Source: Methanoprimaticola sp047501175 (lineage in GTDB: Archaea; Thermoplasmatota; Thermoplasmata; Methanomassiliicoccales; Methanomethylophilaceae). From it: a stretch of 64,000 nt of DNA. The stretch covers positions 124,001-188,000 of the forward strand of contig NZ_JBEQWH010000004.1 in NCBI RefSeq assembly GCF_047501175.1, written 5' to 3'. The translations under genes were made by a program, and so were the position numbers. Positions within the stretch are counted from its first letter, which is position 1. Every line of letters starts with the position of its first letter. Of this stretch, positions 52,901 to 61,600 are shown piece by piece. A model generated the notes under the pieces. The model saw only the letters and a list, made by a program, of their open reading frames with translations. It did no database searches and was not told where the DNA came from.

Positions 52901-53953
52901 TTGCCTAGCAGGTCATTCTTCTCCGGAAAGAGGGTCCTGTTGACCGGGCACTCCGGATTCAAGGGCTCATGGATGTGCGCGATCCTGGACGAACTGGGCG
53001 CGGACACGTACGGGTACTCCCTGGAGCCCCCCACGGACCCGAGCCTCTTCGATGTCGCCGGGATAGGCGACATCTGCACCACGGAGACGGGGGACGTAAG
53101 GGACCTGCCGAAGCTGAAGGAGTTCTACAGAAGAGCGAGGCCCGACGTGGTCATCCACATGGCCGCCCAGCCGATCGTGCGCATCGGTTACAGGGACCCG
53201 GTCACCACATACGAGACGAACGTGATGGGGACCGTGAACGTGCTGGAGTGCGCGAGGACGTGCGGGATGCCCGACTCGCTGCTGAACATCACCACGGACA
53301 AGGTCTACCGCAACAACGAGACGGGCATACCGTTCCGGGAGACGGAGCCCCTGGACGGGTTCGACCCCTATTCGAACTCCAAGAGCTGCTCCGAACTGGT
53401 AACGGCATCGTACTCCAGGAGCTTCTTCCAGGATGCGGCGGTGTCCACCGCGCGGGCGGGGAACGTCATAGGCGGAGGGGACTTCGCACCGGACCGCATC
53501 GTCCCCGACTGCATCAGGGCCGCGATGGCCGGAAGGCCGGTGGTACTGCGCAACCCGGGGTCCGTCCGCCCGTACCAGCATGTCCTGGAGCCTCTCACGG
53601 CATACCTCGACATAATCGAGAGACAGAGCGAAGACCACACCCTGTCCGGGAGCTACAACGTCGGTCCCCTGGAGGAGGACTGCGTCACTACAGGACAGCT
53701 CGCCGAGATGTTCTGCACCGCATGGGGCGAGGGCGCGTCCTACATCTGCGAGGGAGATTCCGGACCCCACGAAGCGGGCCTGCTCAGGCTAGACATCGCC
53801 AAGATAAGGAATGACATCGGGTTCGAACCGAGATGGCGCGTCCGCGAGGCCGTCGGGAAGACGGTGGAATGGGCGCAGTCCTGGATGGACGGGGAGGACA
53901 TGCTCGAGAGGACGCGGGCCCAGATCAGGGAATACGGGGCGGTGGTCCGATGA
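52901..53953 (+). CDS. rfbG: CDP-glucose 4,6-dehydratase
   Basis: 350-aa short-chain dehydrogenase-type enzyme. FFSGKRVLLTGHSGFKGSW (NAD site), DVRDLPKL, HMAAQPIVR and YSNSKSCSE (catalytic YxxxK), with ARAGNVIGGGDFAPDRIVPD. Produces CDP-4-keto-6-deoxyglucose. TTG start at 52901, just after the rfbF stop; overlaps the next gene by ATGA. Confidence 0.93.
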   Translation: MPSRSFFSGKRVLLTGHSGFKGSWMCAILDELGADTYGYSLEPPTDPSLFDVAGIGDICTTETGDVRDLPKLKEFYRRARPDVVIHMAAQPIVRIGYRDPVTTYETNVMGTVNVLECARTCGMPDSLLNITTDKVYRNNETGIPFRETEPLDGFDPYSNSKSCSELVTASYSRSFFQDAAVSTARAGNVIGGGDFAPDRIVPDCIRAAMAGRPVVLRNPGSVRPYQHVLEPLTAYLDIIERQSEDHTLSGSYNVGPLEEDCVTTGQLAEMFCTAWGEGASYICEGDSGPHEAGLLRLDIAKIRNDIGFEPRWRVREAVGKTVEWAQSWMDGEDMLERTRAQIREYGAVVR

Positions 53954-54906
53954 GAAGCGCGGTGGTAACAGGCGCGAACGGATTCATCGGCAGCGCGGTC
54001 GTGCGCGAGCTCGTGGAGAACGGGGTCGAGGTCCTCGCAGTGATCCATGAGAGGGACGACGCGGTCAGGGACATCCCCGGGATCGACATAGTCAGAAGCG
54101 ATCGCAGGAGCATAGCCTCCCTGAAGGAACATACCGGCTACGAGGTGTTCTACGATCTCGCGTGGGAAGGTTCGGCAGGACCTTCACGCGCGGACGTGTC
54201 CCTCCAGCTGTGCAACGCCGAATGGACGGCGGATGCCCTCAGGGTCTCCAAGGAGATGGGATGCGGGAGGTTCCTGCATGCCGGGTCCATCGTCGAGAAG
54301 GAGACTGTCGCAGCGGCCATCAAGGACGGCAACAGGCCCGGGATGGGCGGCGTGTACGGCTGCGGGAAGGTCTCGGCGCATCTGATGTGCATGCCCGTCG
54401 CCGCCGAACTTGGATGCGACATCGTATGGCCCCTCATCACGAACGCGTACGGTCCCGGCGAGAGGAGCCCCCGTCTCGTGAACAGCACCCTCAGGAAGTG
54501 CCTTGCCGGTGAATCGCCGAGATTCACGGCGGGGACCCAGAACTATGACTTCGTGTACATAGACGACGTGGCCAGGGCGTTCCGCCTCATCGGGGAGAGG
54601 GGGAAGCCGTTCAACGAATACCTCATAGGGAGCTCCGAGGCGAAGCCGCTGAGAAGGTTCCTCGAGGAGATGCAGGCCTCCGTCGCGCCCGACCTGGAGT
54701 TCGAGTTCGGAGACGTCCCGTTCACAGGGACGGACCTGCCGCTGTCGACGTTCGACTGCTCGAAGACGGAGAGGGACACGGGATTCAAGGCGGAGATCCG
54801 GTTCGGGGAGGGCTGCAGACGCACCATGGAATGGATAAGGGAGGGAAACCGATGGTACAACTGTTCGATTTCAAAGAGACGGGCATCGGGGGGCTCATCG
54901 CGATAA
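53950..54906 (+). CDS. NAD-dependent epimerase/reductase
   Basis: 318 aa, extended SDR: TGANGFIGSAVVREL, YGCGKVSAH (YxxxK), VYIDDVARAF. Likely reduces or epimerises the 4-keto sugar made by RfbG, giving a CDP-6-deoxyhexose; which one cannot be told. Its last 55 bp overlap the next gene. Confidence 0.82.
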   Translation: MRSAVVTGANGFIGSAVVRELVENGVEVLAVIHERDDAVRDIPGIDIVRSDRRSIASLKEHTGYEVFYDLAWEGSAGPSRADVSLQLCNAEWTADALRVSKEMGCGRFLHAGSIVEKETVAAAIKDGNRPGMGGVYGCGKVSAHLMCMPVAAELGCDIVWPLITNAYGPGERSPRLVNSTLRKCLAGESPRFTAGTQNYDFVYIDDVARAFRLIGERGKPFNEYLIGSSEAKPLRRFLEEMQASVAPDLEFEFGDVPFTGTDLPLSTFDCSKTERDTGFKAEIRFGEGCRRTMEWIREGNRWYNCSISKRRASGGSSR

Positions 54907-55430
54907 CCCCGTTCAACGCGGAGGACAACCGCGGATGCTTCACGAAGGACTACTCCAAGGAGACGTTCGAGAAGAACGGGATAGCGCACGACCTGAGCGA
55001 GGTGTTCTACACCACCAGCCACAAGGGGGTCGTCAGGGCCATGCACTTCCAGAGGGTGAAGCAGCAGCCCAAGCTCGTGAGATGCATATCCGGCCATGTC
55101 TGGGATGTCGTCATAGACCTCCGCAGGGACAGTCCCACGTTCATGAGGTGGGAGGCCTTCGACCTGAGGGGTGACAACGCGCTCGAGATCCTCGTCCCGG
55201 CAGGATGCGGGCACGGATACCTCGTGATCGAGGATTCGATAGTGTCGTACAAGTGTGCCGAAAGATTCTACGGCGAATACGATGACGGGATAAGATGGGA
55301 CGACCCGGACATGAACATCGAGTGGCCCCTCGAGCTCATCGGAGGTCCCGACAAGGTCATCCTCTCCGACAAGGACCTCAACCTGCAGTCGTTCAGAGAA
55401 TTCATCGAGAGGTACGGCGGATTCCGATGA
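54852..55430 (+). CDS. dTDP-4-dehydrorhamnose 3,5-epimerase-like protein (RfbC/RmlC family)
   Basis: 192-aa cupin. RGCFTKDYSKETF, SHKGVVRAMHFQ (catalytic His), CISGHVWDVVIDLRRDS and VPAGCGHGYLV are RmlC hallmarks. No rmlA/B/D partners are in the window, so it probably acts on the CDP-4-keto sugar, or on a nucleotide heptose as homologues do in some bacteria. Start ATG 54852 follows GGGAGGG. Confidence 0.85.
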   Translation: MVQLFDFKETGIGGLIAITPFNAEDNRGCFTKDYSKETFEKNGIAHDLSEVFYTTSHKGVVRAMHFQRVKQQPKLVRCISGHVWDVVIDLRRDSPTFMRWEAFDLRGDNALEILVPAGCGHGYLVIEDSIVSYKCAERFYGEYDDGIRWDDPDMNIEWPLELIGGPDKVILSDKDLNLQSFREFIERYGGFR

Positions 55431-56560
55431 GGTGGCTGATCGTCGGGACCGGCCTGTCCGGGGCCGCCGTCGGAAGGACCCTTGCCGAAGCAGGCGAGAG
55501 GGTGCGCATCATAGACCGCAGGGACGTCCCCGGCGGCAACATGAAGGACCATCTCGACCCCAGCGGCATAATGGTCCAGGACTACGGCCCGCATACGTTC
55601 CACACCAACGACCGCCGCCTGATGGAGTACATGGAGCGCTTCCAGGACTGGGACCGCTACGAGCTCACATGCGGCGCCGTATGGGACGGCTCGTACACGC
55701 CCACGCCGTTCAACTTCACCACCATAGACACGTTCTTCGGAGGGGAGAAGGGGGAGATGATCAAGGAGGCGTTCCGGAAAGGACATCCCGGCAAGGCCAC
55801 CATCACCGTCACGGAGGCGCTGTCCGACCCAGACCCCCTGATAAGGGAGTACGCGCAGTACCTGTTCGAGAAGGACTACAGGCCGTACTCGTCGAAGCAG
55901 TGGGGCAGGGACCCGTCGGAGATAGACCCTAGCGTACTGAGACGCGTCCCCCTGAGACTGTCCTACAGGGACGGCTACTTCGATGACGAGTTCCAGGTCA
56001 TGCCGGCGACATCGTTCACCGATTTCTTCGACCGCATCCTCGACCATCCCAACATAACGTTGGACCTGGGCGTGGATTCCAAGGAGGTTCTGAGCGTGAG
56101 GGACGGGGCGCTGGACTGCGATGAGGACAGGGCGGTGTACACGGGGGCGCTGGACGAGCTCTTCGGATATTCCCTCGGGAGACTGCCGTACCGGTCCCTG
56201 ACGTTCGAATGGGTGCACCACGACATGGAGAGCTTCCAGCCCGCGCCCGTCGTCGCATACCCCTCTGACCCCGAGATCGTCCGCATAACCGAGTACAACA
56301 AGCTGCCCATCCAGAAGGGGGACGGGACAGTGTGCGCGGTGGAGCGCTCCCACACGTACGAACCGGGCTCGTCCCTGGAACCGTACTACCCCGTGCTGAC
56401 GGACGGGAGCATCGCCCTGCACGACAGGTACAGGAGGATGGCGGAGGACGTGGAAGGGCTGAGCTTCTGCGGGAGGCTCGCTGACTTCCGCTACTACAAC
56501 ATGGACCAGGCCCTGGACCGCGCCTTGTCACTGGGATCGTCCCTTGTGGCGTCCCTTTGA
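55427..56560 (+). CDS. glf: UDP-galactopyranose mutase
   Basis: 377-aa flavoprotein that interconverts UDP-galactopyranose and UDP-galactofuranose. FAD site VGTGLSGAAVGRTLAEAG, then GGNMKDH and GPHTFHTND, PYSSKQWG, and a C-terminal RLADFRYYNMDQALDRAL. Starts in an ATGA overlap with the epimerase. Implies galactofuranose in the surface glycan. Confidence 0.95.
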   Translation: MRWLIVGTGLSGAAVGRTLAEAGERVRIIDRRDVPGGNMKDHLDPSGIMVQDYGPHTFHTNDRRLMEYMERFQDWDRYELTCGAVWDGSYTPTPFNFTTIDTFFGGEKGEMIKEAFRKGHPGKATITVTEALSDPDPLIREYAQYLFEKDYRPYSSKQWGRDPSEIDPSVLRRVPLRLSYRDGYFDDEFQVMPATSFTDFFDRILDHPNITLDLGVDSKEVLSVRDGALDCDEDRAVYTGALDELFGYSLGRLPYRSLTFEWVHHDMESFQPAPVVAYPSDPEIVRITEYNKLPIQKGDGTVCAVERSHTYEPGSSLEPYYPVLTDGSIALHDRYRRMAEDVEGLSFCGRLADFRYYNMDQALDRALSLGSSLVASL

Positions 56561-57712
56561 CGCGAGACGCTCCTTCTTGGCCTCTATGACCCTCTCGTAG
56601 AGCACCTCGAGCTTCCTGGCGCTGCTGTCCTCGGAGAAGAACCTGGCACGCTCCATCGCGGCATCACGCATTCTGTCGTCGACCGAGTCCAATGCCTCGA
56701 TGACGCGCTTCGCCATGACCGAGATGTCGCCCTTGCCGTCGTACAGGTATCCGTTCTCGTTGTCGGTGAGGATCTCCTTGAACGCACGGACGTCCGGTGC
56801 GACCAGCGGGACCCTGCACGCCATCGCCTCCATCAGGCTGAGGCCCTGGGTCTCGAACCTGGATGCCGTGACGACCACCTGCAGCATGGAATAGTACATT
56901 GGAAGCTCCTCGCGGGTCACGAACCCGATCAGATGGGTGCGCGACTCGAGGCCCTCCTCGTGGATCACCTGCTCGATGTACTCCCTTGCCGGACCGTCGC
57001 CGTCTATGATGAGGTCGACGTCGTCCGGAAGCAGCTTCAAGGACCTGACGACCTCCTCCACATGCTTCTCGAAGGACAGTCTCCCGACGCACATGATGGC
57101 CCTCTTGCCGACCAGGCCCATGGACTCGCGGAGACCCTCGGGCTCCGGAATCGGGTGGAATATGTCCGTGTCCACACCGGCAGTGACGACCGCCGTGTCC
57201 CTCGGCGTCACACCCTGCTCGGCCAGCTCCTCCAGGATAGGCGATGTGAACGACACCACCGCATCGGAATGGTTCAGGAGCTGGCGCAGATACACCCATG
57301 ACAGCTTCTCCATCATCTCCGTGGGGAGTTTGACCGGCATGTAGTACTTCATCACGTCCGTGACCATCGTCCCCATGGTCACGACGTACGGGATCTTCAG
57401 GGTATGGGCGGCGATGAGTCCCTTCAGGCCCATCAGCGTGAGGCCGTGGGAATGGATCACGTCGGGGTTGAGGTCCCTGATTATCTCGATCTTGTTCGAC
57501 GGGTATATCGGGACGAAATACCCCTTGTAAGTGGAGAATTCGACGGATGGGAAATATATCACACCCTCCACGCGGTCCTTCTCCCCGGGATCCGGGGCTA
57601 TGATGAACACCTCATGCCCCAGCTTCTCCAGGGACTTCTTGACAGAATCGACCACGAACACCATTCCGTCGATGGTTGGGTGGTAGCTGTCGGTCATCAG
57701 GAGGACGCGCAT
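56528..57712 (-). CDS. GT4-family glycosyltransferase
   Basis: 394 aa. N-terminal DSYHPTIDGMVFVVDSVKKSLEKLGHEVFI, C-terminal MCVGRLSFEKHVEEVVRSLKLL, and the E-x7-E-like SRFETQGLSLMEAMACRVPLVAP. Similar to diacylglycerol/phosphoinositol mannosyl- or glucosyltransferases. The stop overlaps the end of glf by 33 bp on the opposite strand; it is followed upstream by the ACT gene on the same strand. Confidence 0.9.
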   Translation of the reverse strand: MRVLLMTDSYHPTIDGMVFVVDSVKKSLEKLGHEVFIIAPDPGEKDRVEGVIYFPSVEFSTYKGYFVPIYPSNKIEIIRDLNPDVIHSHGLTLMGLKGLIAAHTLKIPYVVTMGTMVTDVMKYYMPVKLPTEMMEKLSWVYLRQLLNHSDAVVSFTSPILEELAEQGVTPRDTAVVTAGVDTDIFHPIPEPEGLRESMGLVGKRAIMCVGRLSFEKHVEEVVRSLKLLPDDVDLIIDGDGPAREYIEQVIHEEGLESRTHLIGFVTREELPMYYSMLQVVVTASRFETQGLSLMEAMACRVPLVAPDVRAFKEILTDNENGYLYDGKGDISVMAKRVIEALDSVDDRMRDAAMERARFFSEDSSARKLEVLYERVIEAKKERLASKGRHKGRSQ

Positions 57713-57723
57713 GGTATCGCCTC

Positions 57724-58086
57724 TCAGAGTGCGTTCAGTGCCTTCACGTAATGGTCGGGCTTCATGCGGTCGATGACCTCCTCAACCTCGTCGGACCCTC
57801 CGACCAGGCCGACGTTCCCGTTGCTCGTGGAAATCAACGCATAGGCGGACTGTCCGGATTCGGGGATCATCTCCACGCCGTAGACGTCCTGGAGCATCTG
57901 GAGCCTCCCTATGGCCGTGACGGCGGCATCGTGGCTCACGACGGAGAGGACCATCCTGGACTTCCCGGGGAGCTCGCATTTCCCGACGACGATCGTCTCG
58001 ACGTTGATCTTGTTGCGGGTGAACTCCCCCATGACCCTCTGCATGACTCCGAACTCGTTCTTGACGATGAGTGAGATTACGTGCAT
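57724..58086 (-). CDS. ACT-domain protein, acetolactate synthase small-subunit-like
   Basis: 120 aa. Tandem of one clear ACT domain (VISLIVKNEFGVMQRVMGEFTRNKINVETIVVGKCE) and a second degenerate part. It resembles the IlvH/IlvN regulatory subunit that gives valine feedback control, but no ilvB is in the window. Co-transcribed with the glycosyltransferase (11 bp). A function in glycan genes is unlikely. Confidence 0.7.
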   Translation of the reverse strand: MHVISLIVKNEFGVMQRVMGEFTRNKINVETIVVGKCELPGKSRMVLSVVSHDAAVTAIGRLQMLQDVYGVEMIPESGQSAYALISTSNGNVGLVGGSDEVEEVIDRMKPDHYVKALNAL

Positions 58087-58147
58087 ATTTCCACCATCCG
58101 CCGAAGGGAATTCGATATATATGTTGGTGTGTTTGAAAACGGCGCAG

Positions 58148-59083
58148 ATGCCATACAGCCCAGATGACAATCGGACCGAAGAATGCGCGAACGATACCGA
58201 TCCCCTCGAGATCTCGATCGGGATATGTGCATACAACGAGGAGCAGAACATCGAGAGATCGATACGCTCCATCTATTCGCAAAAGCTTCCCGGGATCACC
58301 GTGAAGCAGGTCCTGGTGGTGTCCAGCGGCAGTACGGACGGCACTGACGACATCGTGCGCTCGCTGATGAAGGAATACGACAACATCGTGTTCCTGCCTC
58401 AGGAGAAGCGCGAGGGGAAGAACTCGGCCATAAACATGTACCTCGACAACATGAGCACGGACATCGCGGTCATGCTGAACGCCGATAACCTCTTCGCCAG
58501 CGAGGATTCCCTGTTCCACCTCGTAGACCCGTTCAGGGACCCCAAGGTCGGGATGGTCGGCGGACATCCGATACCCACGAACGACCCCTCCACGAAGGTC
58601 GGGTTCGCATCGCAGATGCTCTGGGCCATGCACCACAACCTGGCGATGATCTATCCCAAGATCGGGGAGATCGTGGCATTCAGGGACATCGGGACGAGGC
58701 TCCGCACCGACCTCCAGTCTGACGAGGACCTTATCCGCATGAAGCTGGAGGAGGCGGGATACGACTGCATCTACGCCCCCGATGCGACGATCTACAACCG
58801 CGGCCCGGACACCGAGGAGGACTTCCTCAAGCAGAGGGTGCGCGTCAACATCGGCGAAGTTACGATGAAGCGGATCTACGACTACGACATCCCGTCCTGG
58901 AACAAGAAATATCTCATCAGGGCCTACTTCCAGACCTTCCGTCAGCTGGGATTCCATCCGTTCAAGATGCTCTATATGACCAGACTCGAGTTCAAGGCGC
59001 GTTCCATGGCAGAGGAGCACGTGAAGCGTGGCGACGACATGATGAACTGCTGGGACCCTGTCAAGAGCACCAAGAAGATCTGA
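58148..59083 (+). CDS. GT2-family glycosyltransferase
   Basis: 311 aa. GT-A fold: SIGICAYNEEQNIERSIRSI, SSGSTDGTDDIV, MLNADNLFASED (DxD-like metal site), GHPIPTNDP and SDEDLIRMKLEEAGY. No membrane segment is visible, so it is probably a soluble or peripheral enzyme adding sugars to a lipid carrier or protein. ATG 58148; TATA-like GATATATATG at 58111-58120. Converges with the nucleotidyltransferase gene with no gap. Confidence 0.88.
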   Translation: MPYSPDDNRTEECANDTDPLEISIGICAYNEEQNIERSIRSIYSQKLPGITVKQVLVVSSGSTDGTDDIVRSLMKEYDNIVFLPQEKREGKNSAINMYLDNMSTDIAVMLNADNLFASEDSLFHLVDPFRDPKVGMVGGHPIPTNDPSTKVGFASQMLWAMHHNLAMIYPKIGEIVAFRDIGTRLRTDLQSDEDLIRMKLEEAGYDCIYAPDATIYNRGPDTEEDFLKQRVRVNIGEVTMKRIYDYDIPSWNKKYLIRAYFQTFRQLGFHPFKMLYMTRLEFKARSMAEEHVKRGDDMMNCWDPVKSTKKI

Positions 59084-60109
59084 TCAGACGTCCCGCCCTT
59101 CGTCCAGGACCTCTCCGGGCTTCACGACGGTACCGTCCGCCAACACGGCATTTGACACCTTCGCGCCCTTTCCCACCGTGCAGCCTTCTCCCAGGATAAC
59201 GTTCCTGAGCTTCGCACCGTTCACCGTGCAGCCTTCCATCAGCATGACCCTGTCCAGGTCCGAGCCGACTACCTTGGAGTCCCTCATTATGACCGTGTCG
59301 GTGAACCTGCACCCGTTCACGGTCGAGCCGCGACCGAGATAGAACGCACCCTCGATCGCGCACCCGGGGGCCTTCCAATCCCTGCCGTAGTACTCGTCGT
59401 CGGCGATCTCCAGATTGACCCTCATCAGGTCGCTCGGACGTCCCGCGTCGATGAACATCCCGTCTATCGGATGGGTGTACACCTTGCGGCCCGTCGAGAC
59501 GAGATCGGGGAGCAGGTCCTTCGAGAAATCGTAGAACCCGGCGGGGATCGACCCCACCACGTCCCTGTTGATCACATAGACCCCCGAATTGATCTTGTTG
59601 GAGCGTACCTCCTCCGGCCGGGGCTTCTCCATGAAGTACTCCACGCGTCCGTCCTCGGAGGTGATGATCGTCCCGTATTCGCAGGGATTGTCCACGACCG
59701 TGGTGGATACGGTGACGTCTGCACCGATGTTCTGATGGAACGCTATCTGGTCCGACACTATGGAGGTCATGAAGACGTCCCCGTTGGCCGCGACGAACGT
59801 CGGGTCCAGACGGTCCTCGACCAGTTTGATCGCCCCTCCGCTTCCCAGAGGCTCGGACTCCACGGAATAATCTATGCTTATGTCCAATCCCGAATCGGAG
59901 CCGTCCCCCATGGCCTCCCTGATGAAATCCGCCTTGTATCCGCAGGCGAGGATGACCTCCCTGATGCCGGACTGCGACAGCGCCCTCAGAAGATACCACA
60001 GGCATGGCCTGTCGACGACCGGGAGGATGAGCTTCGGTCTCGTATTCGTCAGGGGGAGCAACCTGGTACCCTTCCCGCCGACCATCACGACTGCTTGCTT
60101 CACGCTCAA
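59084..60109 (-). CDS. Sugar-1-phosphate nucleotidyltransferase
   Basis: 341 aa. GGKGTRLLPLTNTRPKLILPVVDRP is the NDP-sugar pyrophosphorylase signature; C-terminal left-handed beta-helix repeats (GRGSTVNGCRFTD, LGEGCTVGKGAKVSNAV). Substrate undetermined: mannose, glucose or heptose 1-phosphate are all possible, the last making it the missing HddC-type step for the heptose genes here. TTG start at 60109, next to the DUF89 stop. Confidence 0.85.
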   Translation of the reverse strand: MSVKQAVVMVGGKGTRLLPLTNTRPKLILPVVDRPCLWYLLRALSQSGIREVILACGYKADFIREAMGDGSDSGLDISIDYSVESEPLGSGGAIKLVEDRLDPTFVAANGDVFMTSIVSDQIAFHQNIGADVTVSTTVVDNPCEYGTIITSEDGRVEYFMEKPRPEEVRSNKINSGVYVINRDVVGSIPAGFYDFSKDLLPDLVSTGRKVYTHPIDGMFIDAGRPSDLMRVNLEIADDEYYGRDWKAPGCAIEGAFYLGRGSTVNGCRFTDTVIMRDSKVVGSDLDRVMLMEGCTVNGAKLRNVILGEGCTVGKGAKVSNAVLADGTVVKPGEVLDEGRDV

Positions 60110-60110
60110 T

Positions 60111-60992
60111 TCAATCCGCCTCCGGCATTACGACCTTGACCACATTGACGTTCTGCGGGACCCCCAGGGAACGGGCCACGGGCCCGCACTTGGAGCGGAG
60201 GATGTGGACTACGGGTACGTCGAGATGCCTTCCCGAGGTCGCCTCGTAGTTGGCCATCCCCTTGGCGACTATCAGACCGCAGCTCCGTATCTCCTCCGAG
60301 AGGTCCTCGGGGATGTCGTCCCAATCTATGCCGACGTAGAACTTCCCGGTCGTGAGCATCTTGTCGACGACGCGGTCGAGCCCTATGCGCTTCGCATCCT
60401 GCATCGTGACGTCGTTCAGGATCGGCTCCCCGCGGACCACGCCGACGACGCGCTTCCCCATGCCCCTCAGGAACCTTATGAGGACGGCGTCGAGCCTGCA
60501 TTCCCCGCAGTTGTCGAAGATGTATACCACTCCCGGCGACCTCTCGATCAGGTCCTCCAGCATATCGACGTCGTCCAGACCCAGGCCCTGGTCGACTATG
60601 TCGTCGTACACCGACGAGAACAGGTCCGGGTCGTCGATGGACGTGCCGGAGCCGAAATCCATTATGTTCCCCGCCACGGCCCCGAGGAGGGCTGTGCGTA
60701 TCGGGTCGTCCGAGCGCTCCACCATCTCGGCGAGCTGCCTCTCGAAGGGCTCGGCGACGGCATCCGCCCTGCACTTGAGCTCGAAGTACGGATCGTCCGA
60801 CATGACCGCCCGATAGGCGACCCTGTGGACCTCGGTGGATATCCTGACGGAGTCCGTCTCCGGGTCCATCCTCTCGGCCAGGACATCGGATGCCGCCCTG
60901 ACGGCGTCGAACTCCATGTCGTTTCCGACAAGGCGCGATTGGAACAGGACCCTGCGCATCAGACATGGTCCGCAGTCTGCAGTGAACTTCAT
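60111..60992 (-). CDS. DUF89/COG1578 metal-dependent phosphatase-like protein
   Basis: 293 aa. N-terminal DCGPCLMRRVLFQSRL, middle VYIFDNCGECRLDAVLIRFLR and C-terminal GLIVAKGMANYEATSGRH identify the archaeal COG1578 branch of DUF89. Relatives are metal-dependent phosphatases acting on damaged sugar phosphates. Upstream of, and one base from, the nucleotidyltransferase, so both may be one transcript. Confidence 0.88.
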   Translation of the reverse strand: MKFTADCGPCLMRRVLFQSRLVGNDMEFDAVRAASDVLAERMDPETDSVRISTEVHRVAYRAVMSDDPYFELKCRADAVAEPFERQLAEMVERSDDPIRTALLGAVAGNIMDFGSGTSIDDPDLFSSVYDDIVDQGLGLDDVDMLEDLIERSPGVVYIFDNCGECRLDAVLIRFLRGMGKRVVGVVRGEPILNDVTMQDAKRIGLDRVVDKMLTTGKFYVGIDWDDIPEDLSEEIRSCGLIVAKGMANYEATSGRHLDVPVVHILRSKCGPVARSLGVPQNVNVVKVVMPEAD

Positions 60993-61068
60993 GGGAACAC
61001 ACCTGTATCAGCGGAATGGAGATAAAGAAAAGGGAAGGAAGCGGGACATCCCGCGTTTTCCGGTCGTC

Positions 61069-61338
61069 TCAGATGACCGAGGTATCGACGCACTCGACGT
61101 TCTCGATGCCTTCGATGGCGTGGAGAGCGCTCTCGAGCTTGGATCCGACCTCTTCGTCGGAGTCGTCGATGAGGAATCCTACGTGGACCTTCATGAGTCC
61201 AAAGGCAACGGGAAGGACGGAGGTCTCAACGACCTGCACTCCTGCAGGGACGATGGACGGGAGCTTCGCGATGACATCATCGAGGCTGACCTCGGTGCTC
61301 TCAGGCATGAGGTCGTACTTTGCTGCGATCTGTCCCAA
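61069..61338 (-). CDS. Translation elongation factor 1-beta (aEF-1B)
   Basis: 89 aa, the archaeal GDP/GTP exchange factor for EF-1A. Ferredoxin-like fold pattern: YDLMPESTEVSLDDVIAKL, PVAFGLMKVHVGFLIDDSD, IEGIENVECVDTSVI. TTG start at 61338, after GAGGTGTGAG. Linked to the zinc-ribbon gene upstream by a 10-bp gap. Confidence 0.95.
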   Translation of the reverse strand: MGQIAAKYDLMPESTEVSLDDVIAKLPSIVPAGVQVVETSVLPVAFGLMKVHVGFLIDDSDEEVGSKLESALHAIEGIENVECVDTSVI

Positions 61339-61348
61339 GTCTCACACC

Positions 61349-61516
61349 TCAGGGTCCAACGAATCCGCATTTCTTGCACTCGTAGGGGACACTCTGGTCG
61401 CGGCACTGGGCGCACCTTCCGATCTCGTACTCCCCGCACTTGGGGCACTTGAAGAAGGTGTTTCCGCGGCCAATCAGCCTCTTCCCGCAGGAAGAGCATA
61501 TTTTGTCGGCTGCCAT
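61349..61516 (-). CDS. Small zinc-ribbon protein linked to aEF-1B
   Basis: 55 aa with four CxxC pairs (CSSCGK, CPKCGE, CAQCRD, CKKCGF), binding two zinc ions, as in the archaeal DUF1610/COG2888 proteins that are conserved next to aEF-1B. ATG 61516 lies directly after GCGCACGCG; TATA-like TTTAAATATAAGG is 18-30 bp upstream, so the message is essentially leaderless. Heads the aEF-1B operon. Confidence 0.92.
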   Translation of the reverse strand: MAADKICSSCGKRLIGRGNTFFKCPKCGEYEIGRCAQCRDQSVPYECKKCGFVGP

Positions 61517-61600
61517 GCGCACGCGATTATTCTCCTTATATTTAAAGGGGAACCTATTGGCCCGCGAAGGTCGGACATGCCCGATATGAACAGGGGACGA

